DNA of 64,000 nucleotides from contig OX621164.1 in assembly GCA_951640195.1 (NCBI GenBank), forward strand, positions 1,035,098-1,099,097, in the 5' to 3' direction. How positions within the stretch are numbered: position 1 is the stretch's first letter; each line of letters starts with the position of its first letter. Position numbers and translations under genes: made by a program. The notes beneath the pieces were generated by a model. That model saw nothing but the letters and a program-made list of their open reading frames with translations. It was not told where the DNA came from and did no database searches. Origin of the DNA: Porpolomopsis calyptriformis (Eukaryota; Basidiomycota; Agaricomycetes; Agaricales; Hygrophoraceae). This document shows, one piece after another, positions 31,941 through 44,885 of this stretch.

Positions 31941-32691
31941 ACCAGCGAACCACAGTCATGATGACCTCGGTCCTTTATAAAATCTGGGTCGTCAGCCTTG
32001 GGCGCTGTTCGAGAGCGCCGCAGAAGTTTGAGTTGAAGTGTTAAGGTTGACATTCCTAATATGACAAAGGGGAAGAATCCCATTTGCCCAGGGAATGCGG
32101 TGCACTTTCCCAATGCTTGAATTGATGGTCACAGTCGTTGGCAACGTTGATTGCGGTTATGCGCAGGAAATGAACATCCGAGAATAGCGCATTCTTCTTC
32201 GCTGACCCGTTTGCATCGTTCTCCTGTTTACCTCCGTCATGGCCGCAAGCAAAACTGAGACGAATCTGGGTCAACGAGACTCTGAGAGAGTAGATGATCG
32301 AATACTTGGTCTACTTGGCCACGAAATGCCATTTCATTGCGGGAAGCATTGACGATCAAAGAGGCTGGTCATAGAATTTGCGAAGAGAGAAATGTAAGAG
32401 TACGGGGTGGAAGTCGGTAGCAGCACAACCTCCGTTGATCCATTACCTTAACTCTCAAAATTGTTCTTCCATCCAAAAGCTATTCCATTTGCAGCGAATG
32501 CGTTATTGCCGACTTGAATTGATTCACGTAGGGTCGCAAGAGGTACATTGATCCCAACGTACAACGCGACTGCAAGATAAAGTCGTGGTCTGTTGCCGTT
32601 TTGAGCTGTCGTGTCATCAAATCACGTTTCTCATCCACATAGACTCGCTCCAGCAGTTCGCCTGTGTCTAGAGTTTCTCCTTTCGCATTGC
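31941..32691. other. Divergent intergenic region between P450 and SLC33-like transporter
   Basis: About 750 bp without a supported gene. Only short overlapping frames are present. It must contain both promoters. Confidence 0.5.
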
Positions 32692-35153
32692 ATGTCCAAT
32701 CGCCGTTCGGGGCACAAATCGAAAAGCCAGCGCAACAAGAAGGCTACCGAGTCCGCCGACAAGGACATGCCTGCGACACCGTTGAACCCAATGGCGGTAT
32801 CTTCCTCTCTAGACAGCATTTTTATTTCTCCTCGAACACCGGTTGTAAGGACACCGCGTGCCCCTCAAAATGGCGCCGCAGACTCGGAGGTCGAGCTCAG
32901 TCTACTAGGGGAAGAGGAGAGACGGCAGGCAGCGGCAGGTTTGGACGATGTAGATTACACGTCCAAGTCTCCTGTGTCGGCCAAAGATAAGCGTGCCATG
33001 GTTCTTCTATGCGTCCTTTGTAAGCATATTCTCTATGCTGTTGCTCGTGCGCCAACCTGTTTTTGTCAGATCTTATTCAGGGAGTTCCAGTGAGCATCTC
33101 CGAGCTGTTATGTCTTTCCAGGTCTCACCAGGGTTGGTTCCATCTTCTCAGCTAGGGCTTGCGCTGGGTAGGTGCAGATCTTACGCTGTAACACTTTCAT
33201 CACTAACGAACTCTGGAGGATCTGTCCCATTCTTGTTGCGAGAGCATCTATCTTATTCTCAACTAGCCACCTTTGCTTTGTCGAGTTATCCATATTCCTT
33301 GAAGCTGCTATGGTCTCCCATTGTCGATTCTGTGTATTTCAAGTCTATCGGCCGTCGAAAATCATGGATCATTCCAATGCAACTCATTGTGGGTTCGTTG
33401 ATGTTGTACATATCTCTCAATGTTCAAAAGCTACTCGAGGACGTTTGTACATTTCTACCTGTTTATGCATCTTCTTATTCATCTATTGCATTAGCCAGGC
33501 AAAAACCTGTATGAACTCACCGTCGTATTCACCTCACTTGTCCTCTTTTCTGCAACACAAGGCGAGAGACTTCCTCATTCATCGTTAGCATTTCGCGGCT
33601 CAAATCTTATATTTAGATATTGCTGTTGACGGTAATAGCGTCACTATTTTGTGGTCAGAAACACCACTTGCTGACTTTTGACCAGGCTGGGCACTGACCC
33701 TTCTCTCGCCCGAGAATCTATCTTATGCCTCCACGTGCCAGACTATCGGCCTTAATACAGGCTATTTTGCATCTTTCACGGTTTTTCTTGCCTTCAACAG
33801 TGAAGCATTCGCGTTTGTGCCCCGACACTTTCGACGTTTTGTCACTGATGTTGTCTGTAGCCACAAATGGGGAGTTCCTCATCTTACGCTGGCTGGATAC
33901 TTGAAGTTCTGGTGCTTCATGAGCTATGCTGTCACTGTTTGGCTGCTTTTCTTTAAAAAAGAGGTAACCACATTGCGTTTGCTGTTTATTTCCGTCGCCG
34001 ATTGGTTTGATTTTAGGAGAAAGAGCCTGTGAGCGAGTCGGAAATGAGCATAAAGATTGTGTACAAGACTATATGGTCTATTTGCAAACTCAGACGTGCG
34101 TCCACCCGATCCGTGATGATTGACTCGGAGTCAGCCTGCGCACAGATATCCAATTACTCATCATCATGCACTTATTTGCGAAGATCGGTTTTGCGGCCAA
34201 CGAGGCTGCAACGTCACTGAAGATGGTAGAGAAGGGGCTGAATCGCGAAGACCTTGCTATTGCTGTCCTTATAGATTTTCCATTCCAAATATTTGGCGGT
34301 TGGCTCGCTGCGCGGTGGTCAATAGGTGACAAGCCCCTTCGCCCTTGGATTTTAGCATTCTGGCCGCGCCTGGCCTTTGCAATAGTGGCAGCCTTAATCG
34401 TATTGTGGTTCCCTAAACCGCCACTTTCCACAGGCTTCTTCGCCTTTTTGGTGGTCTATACTGTAATTTCAGGGTTTACTTCGTATGTATATTTCTACTT
34501 TCTGTAGGATTGATTGGTCCGACATTGTTTTACTTACAGCACGGTTCAATTCGTGGGCATATCAGCTTTCCATACTCGCGTATCTGATCCACTTATAGGA
34601 GGAACGTACATGACGGCAAGTGATTTGTGATCCATCTCGTGGTCGACTCATTTGACTAGTTCCACAGTTACTGAATACATTCACTAATATGGGGGGCACC
34701 TGGCCCAAATGGTTTGTTCTCAAAGGCAGGTGGAATGGCGTTCTCTCATCAGTATGCGTGCTAAACGGCCGGATAGGGGTGGATCTTTTTAGTATAGCGA
34801 CGTGCAAAGTTGAAAGTGCTGGGAAGGACATACTCGTTCAAGGCTAGTGATTTTGTAGCGTTATTGTGTCCTGTCCTTATGAAATCCCTACTAGCGTCGG
34901 AGTGCGTCTCTGAACACGGAAAAGCTACATGCAAGGCGATCGGAGGACAATGCATCACCGAACGTGACGGCTACTACTTGGTCACTGGCATATGCGTAAC
35001 GTTTGGGTTGATTTTCTTGGTTGCATTCATTATTCCCACAGCTCGTAAACTTCAGGGTGAGGCAATCACTTTTTCTCATGAGAATGGTCACTCAGATGTG
35101 GATATTTATTTTCAGCACTTCCCATTTCCAAGTGGCGAGTGAGGATATCATGA
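32692..35153 (+). CDS. Acetyl-CoA transporter of the SLC33 (AT-1) family
   Basis: Multi-pass ER/Golgi carrier that imports acetyl-CoA for protein or glycan acetylation. The start at 32692 (MSNRRSGHKSK) gives a basic cytosolic N-terminus. Membrane segments follow, with SVPFLLREHLSYSQLATFALSSYPYSLKLLWSP split over exons, DSVYFKSIGRRKSWI, DIAVDGWALTLLSP and SDPLIGGTYMT. NMGGTWPKW and a Cys-containing luminal loop (ECVSEHGKATCKAIGGQCI) come next. The last intron joins ARKLQ to ALPISKWRVRIS before TGA at 35151-35153. These motifs are diagnostic of SLC33A1. A start at 32611 in the same frame is possible. Confidence 0.88.
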
Positions 35154-35335
35154 GGGAACGGGGGTTACAAAGACCTGCCCTAAATCAGGAGCTATCACGT
35201 GCACTCATACATTACCTCCACTTTTTACTTTACAGCCTTTGCGACGCCATCCTTGCAAGGAATTTTCGAAAAACCTCTTTACTAAACACTTACCGCGTCT
35301 TTAAATCTGTTAAATAAACAACATACAGCGACAAA

Positions 35336-38300
35336 ATGACAACCACAACCATGCATTTTGGTCCAGAGTGGATGCGTACCAAGCATCAACAACCCTCGCG
35401 CCCTCAACCTCAATCCGCTTCACCCCCACCGACTGCGGTAAATGCGCCGCCGGGCGCGTCTACCTATTCTGCACTCGTTTCTCCTGCCCCTACTATTCAG
35501 CCCGAGAAGCGCGACGAGGTGCATCCGTTCAGATACTCTAAAGAGGATCTTCTGAGAATTTACAAGGAGGGTGGCGGGAGAGGGGGGCTGGGCCTGGAAG
35601 TAGAAAGGTGGGAAGGCGTCGTGCGTGAAGTCGGAAGCGAGCCAGTTGGATTGCGGGAGATGGATGAAACGGAAAAGAAGGTCTGGAAAATCATCGCCTA
35701 TCATCTTACCTTCCTTGTCATTCTTACGATGCCACTCAGCTTTTTGCAGGCTCTCTTAATTCCGACTTGCGTCGACGTCAATCCACCGACTTTCTCTCCC
35801 CACTTCCTTCTTCCTCTGTTGGTGGCGAGCGAACTCGACTGAACCATAATAATCCGACCACTGTCAGTCCGTTGCGGGAAAGATTCGGCTCACTTATAAG
35901 ACGAAAAGACGGCGCAGGTACTCATTCAAGCGTAGACTGTAAATGTCTTTGGCTCATTATTCCTTTCAGATCAGCCTTCGCTCACAATACCCAGGAGGAC
36001 CTCCTTGTCTTCTGCCTCGGTTCCTTTGGCTTCCCCTCGAGATAATGGACAACCCTCTCCTCGTACCCGCATTCCATTCACGCCTGGCTTTGACGGCGTT
36101 CTCAACGGTGGAGACTCGTGGGCTGCTCGAAGACGTCTATCCGAGGGTTTACCAAGAAGTGGTGGTGTTAAAGGTGACCCAGGTGCTGGTGAAAGCCAGC
36201 AAGAGAGCAAGAAATTGAATATTAAAGAAGAGGAGGAAGAAGAGGAAGAAGAGGGACATAAAGACCTGGATCCTGGTTCAAGTGTGCTAGACGTACCCGA
36301 CAATGTCTCTCGGCCGAAATCACCATCACGACCTGACTCTTCCCATTCTCTGTCTTCCGATGACCTATCCAGGGAGTCACCCGAAGTTCAAGTAGCAAGT
36401 ACGGGTATTCACAATTTGTCTGTAACTGCCGAATCATCCACAAGTGGACCCCCTGGCAAGGAAGAATCCGGTGTTGTTGCTACGACTCAGGATCTATCTG
36501 GTGTTGAGTGGTCATACCTCGACCCACAAGGCCAAGTGCAAGGTAGGAATATAATACCGTTGCCCTGGCCCTCGACTAACTGGCCATTAACGTTTAGGTC
36601 CATTCCGGGCTGATTTGATGCAAAAATGGCATGACGAAGGGTATTTCAGTCCAGATTTACTAATGAAGCGCACCCATGTGGACGCCGAGTGGATACCAGT
36701 GAGAGAGCTTGCTCGTCGTTCATATGGTGATAAAATATTTTTGTCACTGCCGGGGTCGTCTGTTCCTCCTGGGCTGTCACGGCGAACCGACTCTCCCCGC
36801 CAAGGTTTTGCGCTGCCTGCCGATCAAAACACGCTCAGTGAACCGTATCAACCTGCACCCGTCCGATCCTTACGCACCTCAACTTTGGATTCATACTTCG
36901 TATCAGGCTCTAACCCCTCCGAGTCCCCTTCGTCCTCCTTTAGTGCAGGTAGATTTGGGGATGGATCTCCTGACCAGGCTGCCTTGGTGGGCCGGGCGTT
37001 AAATGGGCCTTACCAAACTTTAGACCCACCCGTTGGGACCCGTTCCGCAACGGGCTTTGCAGCAGCTCCAGACTCGGCTTCGACCTTTGCTGGTATGAGA
37101 AGGAACACGTCTCGCGACCCGCTGGTCGATCCCTCTCTTGGCATCCGCCCTTCCTCGTTTGGAAGTATACCACCTGGAGGAACGAGTTCTGTGGATTCAT
37201 TCGGGTTCAACGGTTCTTATGGCTCTCCTCAGACGCAGCCTTGGCAAGCGCCTTCGACTAATCCTGTCAATTCAAGCTTCGATGGTATCGTCTCGAATCG
37301 GGGTACTGTGGAATTGGACCAAATATCCTCCAACTTTGCACCCTCTCCCAATTTCGGCATATCTTTACCCCAACAGGTCGGATTTGAAAACAGCCGTGGC
37401 GCTCAGGAGGGGTCATTTGGCGATAGCGGCTCGGCCGTATTCTCTGGCTCCGATTTTACAGCCGGTGGGAACCAGCGAGATCCACCTCATTTGTCACGAT
37501 CAACCGTGGACGCGGAAATACCCTCTAGCTTCAACAATTATGTTGATGGATATGGCAACGCTGGTCAAAATCATGCATACACACCTTCCATTGCATATAC
37601 GACGTCGCATCGCTTTGGGCAACATGGAGGAAATATTCCTTCCAACTCGCCTTTTATTAATCCAAGTCCGCATCACTCTTCCGCCGCTCCTCAATCGCCT
37701 TGGAATTCTCATGAACCACCAGCTGTGCGACGACCGGGCCCTTTCGACTCAATCCACCCTACTTCGGCCAACACGATCGTTACCGCCCCCATAACGGCTC
37801 CTCACCCACCGCCTTGGAGTCGCGCAAACCAAGGACCCCCCGCAGCTTCTCTGCCGATTGAGGCTTCCTCTTGGTTGGTGGCATCTCAGGGCGTGATCGA
37901 CGAGAACTGGAAGGAGGCTCCCAGTTCCAGCGGCTTGGTGTTCCACAACGTTGGATACAATAACCACTTGCTGCAAGAATTGACTTCTCCTGGTGAGGGT
38001 GCCCCGAATGTTCCGGAAGTACCAGAACAACCATATCAGCCACCATCTGCACCCCCACCTGTTACTTTACCAGTTGCTGCACCTGCGCCTGTCAAGTCTC
38101 GACACAAACCAACCACTCAACCAAGCCAGCCCCAAGTTCCAGCCTCAAAGCCTGCGTCTTCTGCTGCAACTGTTGTGAAGAACCCTTCACCACCTCCCCC
38201 TTCCCACCTCAAGCCTGCCTGGTTTACTGACGACGATAAAAAGAAGAACCAACCATCTGGGATCAGTCTGAATCTTCGAGAGATCCAGGAAGCTGAAGCT

Positions 38301-39366
38301 AAAAAAGCTGAAGCTCGCAAAGCAGCGGAAAAGGAGCGCGAACGAGCTGCTCGCGTAGCAGCACCGTTGCCACCCTCGAGCGATTTACCGCCATTTACAG
38401 CGTCTTGGGGACTTCCGACTTCTCAAGCAGGTGCAGCGCGCAGCAATCCGCCACAAAAGGAAACACAGACCGCTCTTTCCAGTCCGGTGCTGCCAACCCC
38501 TCCAGTATGGACTAATACAAGCAAAGCACAGCCGACAAAGAGGACTATGAAAGAGATACAGGAGGAGGAGGAACGTCGCAAAAAATTCGCAGTCAAAGAA
38601 ACCACTGCAACCGCTGCTAAGAGGGTTCATGAAAGTACGACCAAGGTAAAGTTTGAAAGATGTACACTCTCTGCTAATTCCGCTGATATTGTTGTATCTC
38701 TCAAGGCTGTAACCTCTGTTTCGGTAGCTGGTGGTGCGTGGACAACGGTGGGACCAAGCGGAAAAATTCCCACCAGCGCTGTCACTCCTACTCGTCCTGC
38801 ATTGGCGCCATTGTCCTCGGCTCAGAGTGCTTCTGGATCTGCTGCTCCTAGCCGGGCGAATGGAGTATCTCCACGGCCGCCGGTTGGGCAGAGCGCCAAA
38901 GCGGCTCCTAGCACCACCTCCCGCACGGATGATTCCCCCGCCCAGCCTTCTCATGATTTCCTGAAGTGGTTGAGCGATTCCTTAAAGGGTCTGAATAGCT
39001 CCGTTAATGGTATGTCCTGGAATCAATGTTGCACTGTTTCCAGTCTGCTGAGATGTCATGCAAGTCGAGGAAATCATGTCCATGTTACTCTCCTTCCCCA
39101 TGGATCCTGATCAATCAACCATTGAGATCATCTCTGATCTGATCTATGCGAATAGCATTACGTTGGACGGACGTCGCTTCGCGGCCGAGTTTGTCAGCAA
39201 ACGGAAGGTGGATGTTGCCTCTCGACCAAGGGGGGCCGGAGCGGCTGGCACAACGGCCAACCCAATGTCCATTGCGGACGTGGTGAAAGCACAGCCCAAG
39301 GCGGCTCAACCCGAGTGGGGTGGTTTCAAGGTGGTGAACAAGAGGAAAAAGGGGGGTCGGGCTTGA
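35336..39366 (+). CDS. GYF-domain protein (SMY2/GIGYF-like)
   Basis: GYF domains bind PPG-type proline peptides; the family acts in translational repression and mRNA quality control. Introns are predicted near 35683-35739, 35917-35969, 36542-36597 and between about 39010 and 39057. The N-terminal part contains FRYSKEDLLRIYKEGG and long disordered S/P-rich and poly-Glu stretches. The GYF domain spans the third intron: VEWSYLDPQGQVQ|GPFRA, then MQKWHDEGYFSPDLLMKR. Low-complexity S/P/G/Q-rich sequence and a charged helix (EAEAKKAEARKAAEKERERA) follow. The C-terminus is conserved (VEEIMSMLLSFPMD, FAAEFVSKRK) and ends near KRKKGGRA. About 1,250 aa. Confidence 0.85.
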
Positions 39367-39751
39367 TGGAGCGATAGACAGATCGTCGGCGTTTGTCTTG
39401 CATTTGTGATATTGACGAGGCTGATGTATATAATGAGATACATAGTCTACACCAGACGGTACATAGGAATCGACACAAGACTGATGCTCAGTCGAGATCG
39501 TTTGGGGCTCGATCAAAGCCCCCCGGCTATCTAATCTAGACCAAGCCAGTAAGATAACCGAGATAGCAACACCGAGGAGTCAAACAAGCTGACAAAACTG
39601 GAAAAATATTCCATTGTTACGTAATTTATTTCGGCAAAAACCGAGACTCAAACCTACTCGACTCAGCAGCTCAGCATCCAGTGTCCAATCGTTTTTCATT
39701 TCAAGCAGACCGTTCTGTCGTTCAGCTTTCCTTGGTTCCAACACACTCAAC
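39367..39751. other. Intergenic between GYF gene and VAC8
   Basis: 3' end of the GYF gene and the promoter of VAC8. No gene or repeat is seen. Confidence 0.5.
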
Positions 39752-42167
39752 ATGGGTAATGTTGTAAGCTGTTGTGATTGTCGTAAGAGTTTCACTTTTG
39801 GATCCTTGAATCAAATGACACGTTTTATTCTAGTTCGTTCACGCAAAGCACAAGCTTATGAACCGCTCCTGCTAGAGAACGAGCGAGAAGCTGTGGCCGA
39901 TCTTCTCCAATACCTCGAGAGTATGCTCTTGGCCCTGGTTGTCTATGGTCTTGCGCTCACACCGTGATTCACAGATCGGACAACGACCAATTTTTTCACT
40001 GGCTCACCGTTGTCTGCGTTGACCACCCTCTCCTTCTCCGACAACGTCGATCTTCAGCGGAGCGCCGCCCTTGCCTTTGCAGAAATCACCGAAAAGGAAG
40101 TGCGTCCCGTCGGCCGGGACACCCTCGACCCAATCCTCTTTCTACTGAGCAGTCATGACACGGAAGTACAGAGGGCTGCCAGTGCAGCCCTGGGCAACCT
40201 GGCTGTTAACAGTAAGTCATTACGGGCACGGTGTATATTCATGATCCTAACGGCTACCTAGCTGAGAACAAGCTTCTCATTGTCAAACTTGGCGGCCTGG
40301 AGCCTCTAATCCGCCAGATGCTCAGTCCGAACGTTGAAGTGCAATGCAATGCCGTTGGCTGCGTGACGAACTTAGCCACCCATGGTAAGCTCTTTCAAGA
40401 GAAATTGGTAAACTGTCTGACTTTTGGGCGCCGTAGACGACAACAAAACTAAGATTGCAAAATCCGGTGCACTAGTTCCTCTCACCCGACTCGCGCGGTC
40501 GAAGGATATGCGTGTGCAACGCAATGCTACTGGTGCCCTATTGAACATGACACATTCTGGTGCGTACAACGAACGCTCAATACTTATCCTCTCAAGAATT
40601 AGTTTCCGTTTAGATGAGAACCGACAACAACTCGTAAACGCCGGTGCAATCCCGGTCCTTGTGAGTCTCCTCAATTCCCCAGACACCGACGTTCAATATT
40701 ACTGCACTACGGCCTTAAGTAATATCGCTGTAGATGGTAAAGCTCTGAATTACGTTTCCGTTGGCAAGTATTCACTGTCATCATCAGGTGTGAATCGGAA
40801 GAAGTTGGCTCAAAGCGAGCCTAAACTTGTGGCGAGCTTGGTTATGTTGATGGACAGTACAAGTCTGAAAGTCCAATGTCAAGCTGCGCTTGCTCTGCGG
40901 AATCTGGCCAGTGATGGTAAGGACTAGCTTTGCTTTCTGTGCACCAGATTCTCAATCTCAATCTCTTTCTCCAGAGAAGTATCAGCTTGAAATTGTCAAA
41001 GCTGATGGACTGTCATCGCTTCTCCGCCTTCTGCAATCGACCTATCTCCCCCTAATCCTCTCCTCTGCCGCTTGCGTGCGGAACGTATCGATACATCCAC
41101 AGAACGAGTCACCTATCATCGAATCTGGGTTCTTGCAACCCCTGATAAATCTTCTATCTTTCAAAGACAACGAAGAGGTTCAATGTCATGCTATTTCAAC
41201 TCTCAGAAATCTTGCGGCGAGCTCCGAGAAGAATAAGACTGCGATCGTCAAGGCTGGCGCCGTACAATCCATCAAGGAATTGGTACTGGAAGTGCCGATG
41301 AATGTGCAGAGCGAGATGACGGCATGCGTGGCTGTGTTGGCTCTAAGTGGTTCGTCTTAGCACCCACATTTATTGCAGAATGCCAATCACATGACAATTG
41401 TTTCATCATCGCAGATGAACTGAAGGGTCAACTGCTGGAGATGGGCATTTGCGAGGTACTGATCCCGCTTACCAACTCGCCGAGCTCGGAAGTGCAGGGG
41501 AACAGTGCTGCGGCACTTGGTAACCTGTCGTCCAAAGGTTTGTTTGCCCATAAAGTCCCAGCCCCGGTCCTGAAACCGTTTTTGGACTATTCAGATGGTA
41601 GAACCGCCACGGATGACTATAGCGCCTTTAATGATGTCTGGGACAAACCCGAGGGTGGAATGCACCAGTATCTCTTCCGCTTCTTGAGTAGCCCCGACGC
41701 TACATTCCAACACATAGCCGTATGGACAATTGTGCAACTTTTGGAATCAGGAGGTGCGCCGAACCCGCCGTTTATATGGCAAAACTAAACGTTGTGTTTG
41801 AATCGTAGACCCACAATTGATCAGCAACATTCGTAATTCCAATTTACTCATCCCACACATCCGTAATCTGTCCAGCTCGCATACGGGGTCTTCTCCATCT
41901 TCGGCCGGTACTCCTCGTTCGCACCGTTCGCAAACCCAGTCATATCAAGAAACTGATACAGGGGAAGGACAAGGCGAAATCCAGATGCTAGGGAGACGAA
42001 TTTTGGACTTTGTTGACGGAGATGTGGATGCTTTGGTGCCAGCAAGCGTCCCATCTTCCCACGTTCAGCCTGGCTCGTCTGTCGAGGGAAGTGCAATGAG
42101 CGGTCGGGATCACGAAGAGCTAAGAAAGAGCGTACGGGAAGCGTTTTCCTCAGGCTCCTACGCGTAG
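39752..42167 (+). CDS. VAC8: Vacuolar armadillo-repeat protein VAC8
   Basis: Peripheral vacuole membrane adaptor for vacuole inheritance, the nucleus-vacuole junction and selective autophagy. It starts [10 protein letters not shown]: Gly2 is a myristoylation site and Cys7, 8 and 10 are palmitoylation candidates. After a short first exon (ending about 39781) come about eleven ARM repeats, for example [60 protein letters not shown] and [15 protein letters not shown]. Most introns fall exactly at repeat ends. The C-terminus is Ser-rich and ends SSGSYA. Full length by comparison with the family. Confidence 0.93.
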
Positions 42168-42776
42168 AGTGGCACATTTTCCCCGTTTTTATTTCTCCCT
42201 TTTTTTTGGTGGGGGGGATCGGTCGGTCGTTTTGGGTGATTCGTTCCTCTTGATGGATGTTGTTCAACTTATCTTCCTCCCCAAACCCAGCTTGGTGTGC
42301 GATCTTCAGCTGAGACTGGCACATTTTTCTTCATATATTTTTAATATGGCGTTCTCCTCATGGAGGACGGGAATATGTATGGGATATGACAAAAAGATAT
42401 ACCATTAAACGCTGATAAGTCACGTGAAAAACAAAGTACTTTTAGCTCCACCAGGAATGATGTGCGACCCCTCGTTCCCTCTGATTCCCATCCTATCGCT
42501 CACTTTTCACCCAAGGTTTTGATTTCTAGACGCATTGTTCCGTGCGGTTATTGCTGTGTGCTGTGTGTCCCCTACCGCACCCACACAGCATATACATAGA
42601 AGCCTCGTGGCAAACGCCCGGTCTTAACATTTTATTACCACTCTAGAACACCAATACCCACATACCACCTTTCCCACCACCCCCTTCACCACAACGCAGC
42701 TCTCCAAGTCGCATAATCCCTTATATCGATACCTCGCCCAGCTCGATCTTTGTCCACTGGGCTTATTGAACGACAG
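42168..42776. other. Intergenic between VAC8 and GH16 gene
   Basis: No gene. The first 250 bp are the VAC8 3' region with poly-T and poly-G tracts. The rest is the GH16 promoter with TCACGTGA at 42420-42427 and a C/A-rich stretch before the start codon. Confidence 0.5.
42420..42427. promoter_or_regulatory. TCACGTGA E-box
   Basis: Same palindrome as upstream of HEM3, here 350 bp upstream of the GH16 start. Function not shown by sequence alone. Confidence 0.3.
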
Positions 42777-44486
42777 ATGTATTATCACCTGCCGCTCGCT
42801 CTCATTCTCTTATTGATCGTTCACATCGCACCGTCCGATGCCAGTCTTTTCTCTCATAGCTCTCGAGCTATCGGCAGGGCCGCGGGTCGAGTCCACCACG
42901 CAGTGCTGACGAATGGTGCCGGGCTGGCACGCGACCTCCATCTTGCTTTCAAAGGCGTGCTGGTGGCGCAGCCAAATGCCGAGCTCACCTCCCAGTCTCG
43001 CGTGTACTGCATCAGCTCGAAGCCTGGTAGCGGGGCCCCCGGCAGCCATCACAACGGCACATCCACTTCCGTCCCCACAGGCACAAGCTCCGCATCTTCA
43101 GCGGGTGCTACTGCTTCACCCTCTCCATGGAGGTTGGTTGAGGCGCATGTGAGTCGGCTCGACTGTGTTTCGCTTGTACTCCACTGATGATGATCCCAGC
43201 AAGGATCAGATTTTTTCTCTGGTTGGAACTTTTTCGTTGGTAATGACCCGACCAATGGTAAGAAAACTTTTACCCGTTTTTTTCTTGTAATAATGGTCAA
43301 GTTTTAAAGGTCCAGTTGCGTTCGTGGACCAAGGCACCGCCGTAAGACACGTTCCTTTAGGCTTGTACTTATTTATCACTGATCTGTCTGAATCTAGCAA
43401 GCCAACAAACTCTCCTCTGTAAATGCTCTAGGCCATGCAATTATGGCCGTAGATACGACCCCTCAGGTGCAAGGCTCGCGTCGCAGTGTTCGTATCACGA
43501 GTCAAAGTTCGTTCAACGGCGGACTTTTCATTATGGACTCGGTCCACATGCCTACAGGATGTGGTACATGGCCGTAAGTGCTTTCTTGTGCATTGCTCGG
43601 CCATGTTCTTAGCATTCCATCTCTACTTTTAGTGCATGGTGGACGAATGGTAGGGCTTACTCTTGCATATGATACCTGTGATATTTATCCTACCGTCATC
43701 AAGGTCCCAATTGGCCCGCGACTGGTGAGATAGATATCGTCGAGGGTGTCAACACCTACACAAACAACCAGGCTACTGTCCATACAAATCCTGGTTGCAC
43801 TATGCCATCATCCAGCTCATCAAGCCTTGGTATAACTGGTGCCGTTGTTGGTGGGACCGACTGCTCTAGCAGTCATTCGGGCAACCAGGGTTGCGGTGTG
43901 CGAGCCAGTCAGAATAACTCTTTTGGAGCTGCATTCAATAACAATGGTGGCGGCGTTTATGCTAGTGCGTACCCCGTTATTTCCCTTTGTTGTAAACGAT
44001 TTTAAATTATAGTTCAACAGTGAAGTGGGATACTACCGGGATCTCCGTCTTCTTCTTTGCCCGAGGCTCCGTTCCTTCTGACATCAATGCTGGGCAGCCT
44101 CGCCCATCAAGTTGGGGACAACCTGTTGCGAATTGGCCTGCATCGTCGTGTAACCCGTTCCAGTACTTTAGCTCACATTCAGTCATTTTTGATACAACAT
44201 TATGGTCAGTGCAATTGTTGATATCACCACGACATCCTTGGACTGACTTGGATTACAGTGGTGACTGGGCGGGATCAGTCTGGACAGGCTCCGGAATCCC
44301 TGGTCAAGAGCAAAGCTGTGCGCAGATGACTGGGTACCCAACGTGCAACGCTTTTGTACTGGCTAATGGCGCAGCATTTTCTGAAGCCTGTGAGTGTTAT
44401 GGGTTATTTCTTAACTTAGAGCTCACTTCTTTTTACTGACAGACTGGGAAATTGTGAGCGTGAAGATTTATCAGTTGAAGAGTTGA
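42777..44486 (+). CDS. GH16 family endo-beta-1,3(4)-glucanase-like secreted protein
   Basis: Secreted glycosidase acting on beta-glucans, probably the fungus's own wall or glucan substrates. The start MYYHLPLALILLLIVHIAPSDA is a signal peptide. A Ser/Thr-rich linker leads to the catalytic domain: FFSGWNFFVGNDPTNG, GGLFIMDSVHMPTGCGTWPA, WWTNG, PATGEIDIVEG (the ExDxxE catalytic motif, nucleophile and acid-base glutamates both present), NTYTNNQATVHTNPGC, and a C-terminus WEIVSVKIYQLKS. About nine exons. An in-frame ATG at 42750 is possible; 42777 starts directly with the signal peptide. Confidence 0.9.
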
Positions 44487-44885
44487 CGATGGCGCCCGAG
44501 GAGGATTTATTATCGTTAATGTATTCACATGTTCGCAATAAATATATTACTGGATCGAAGACGATGCTGTTTCCTAAAAAACTAAGGGCACACCGACTAA
44601 AACGATTATTGGCTCTGTTTCACAGGGACTACCTGGTTGATGAAACCATAAAAATCGAATATCACATACAATGATGCGAGGATAAACCATGCTGGGGACT
44701 AACGCGGGCGCTTAGACTAAATAAAAACCAGAGAGAAACCTAATGAAAATTATAAGTAACTCACATTCACGAATGGACAGTTGACCTTGTACCGCCGATA
44801 TCTACGTATTCTGGCCAGCTGTGGTATATCGCTTCGGTACGTCGCTCTGGCGATAAATAGAGACCAGCGAGGCTCGCTGTCACGA
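44487..44885. other. Intergenic between GH16 gene and the NLR-like pseudogene
   Basis: Convergent 3' region with short AT-rich frames only; nothing recognised. Confidence 0.45.
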
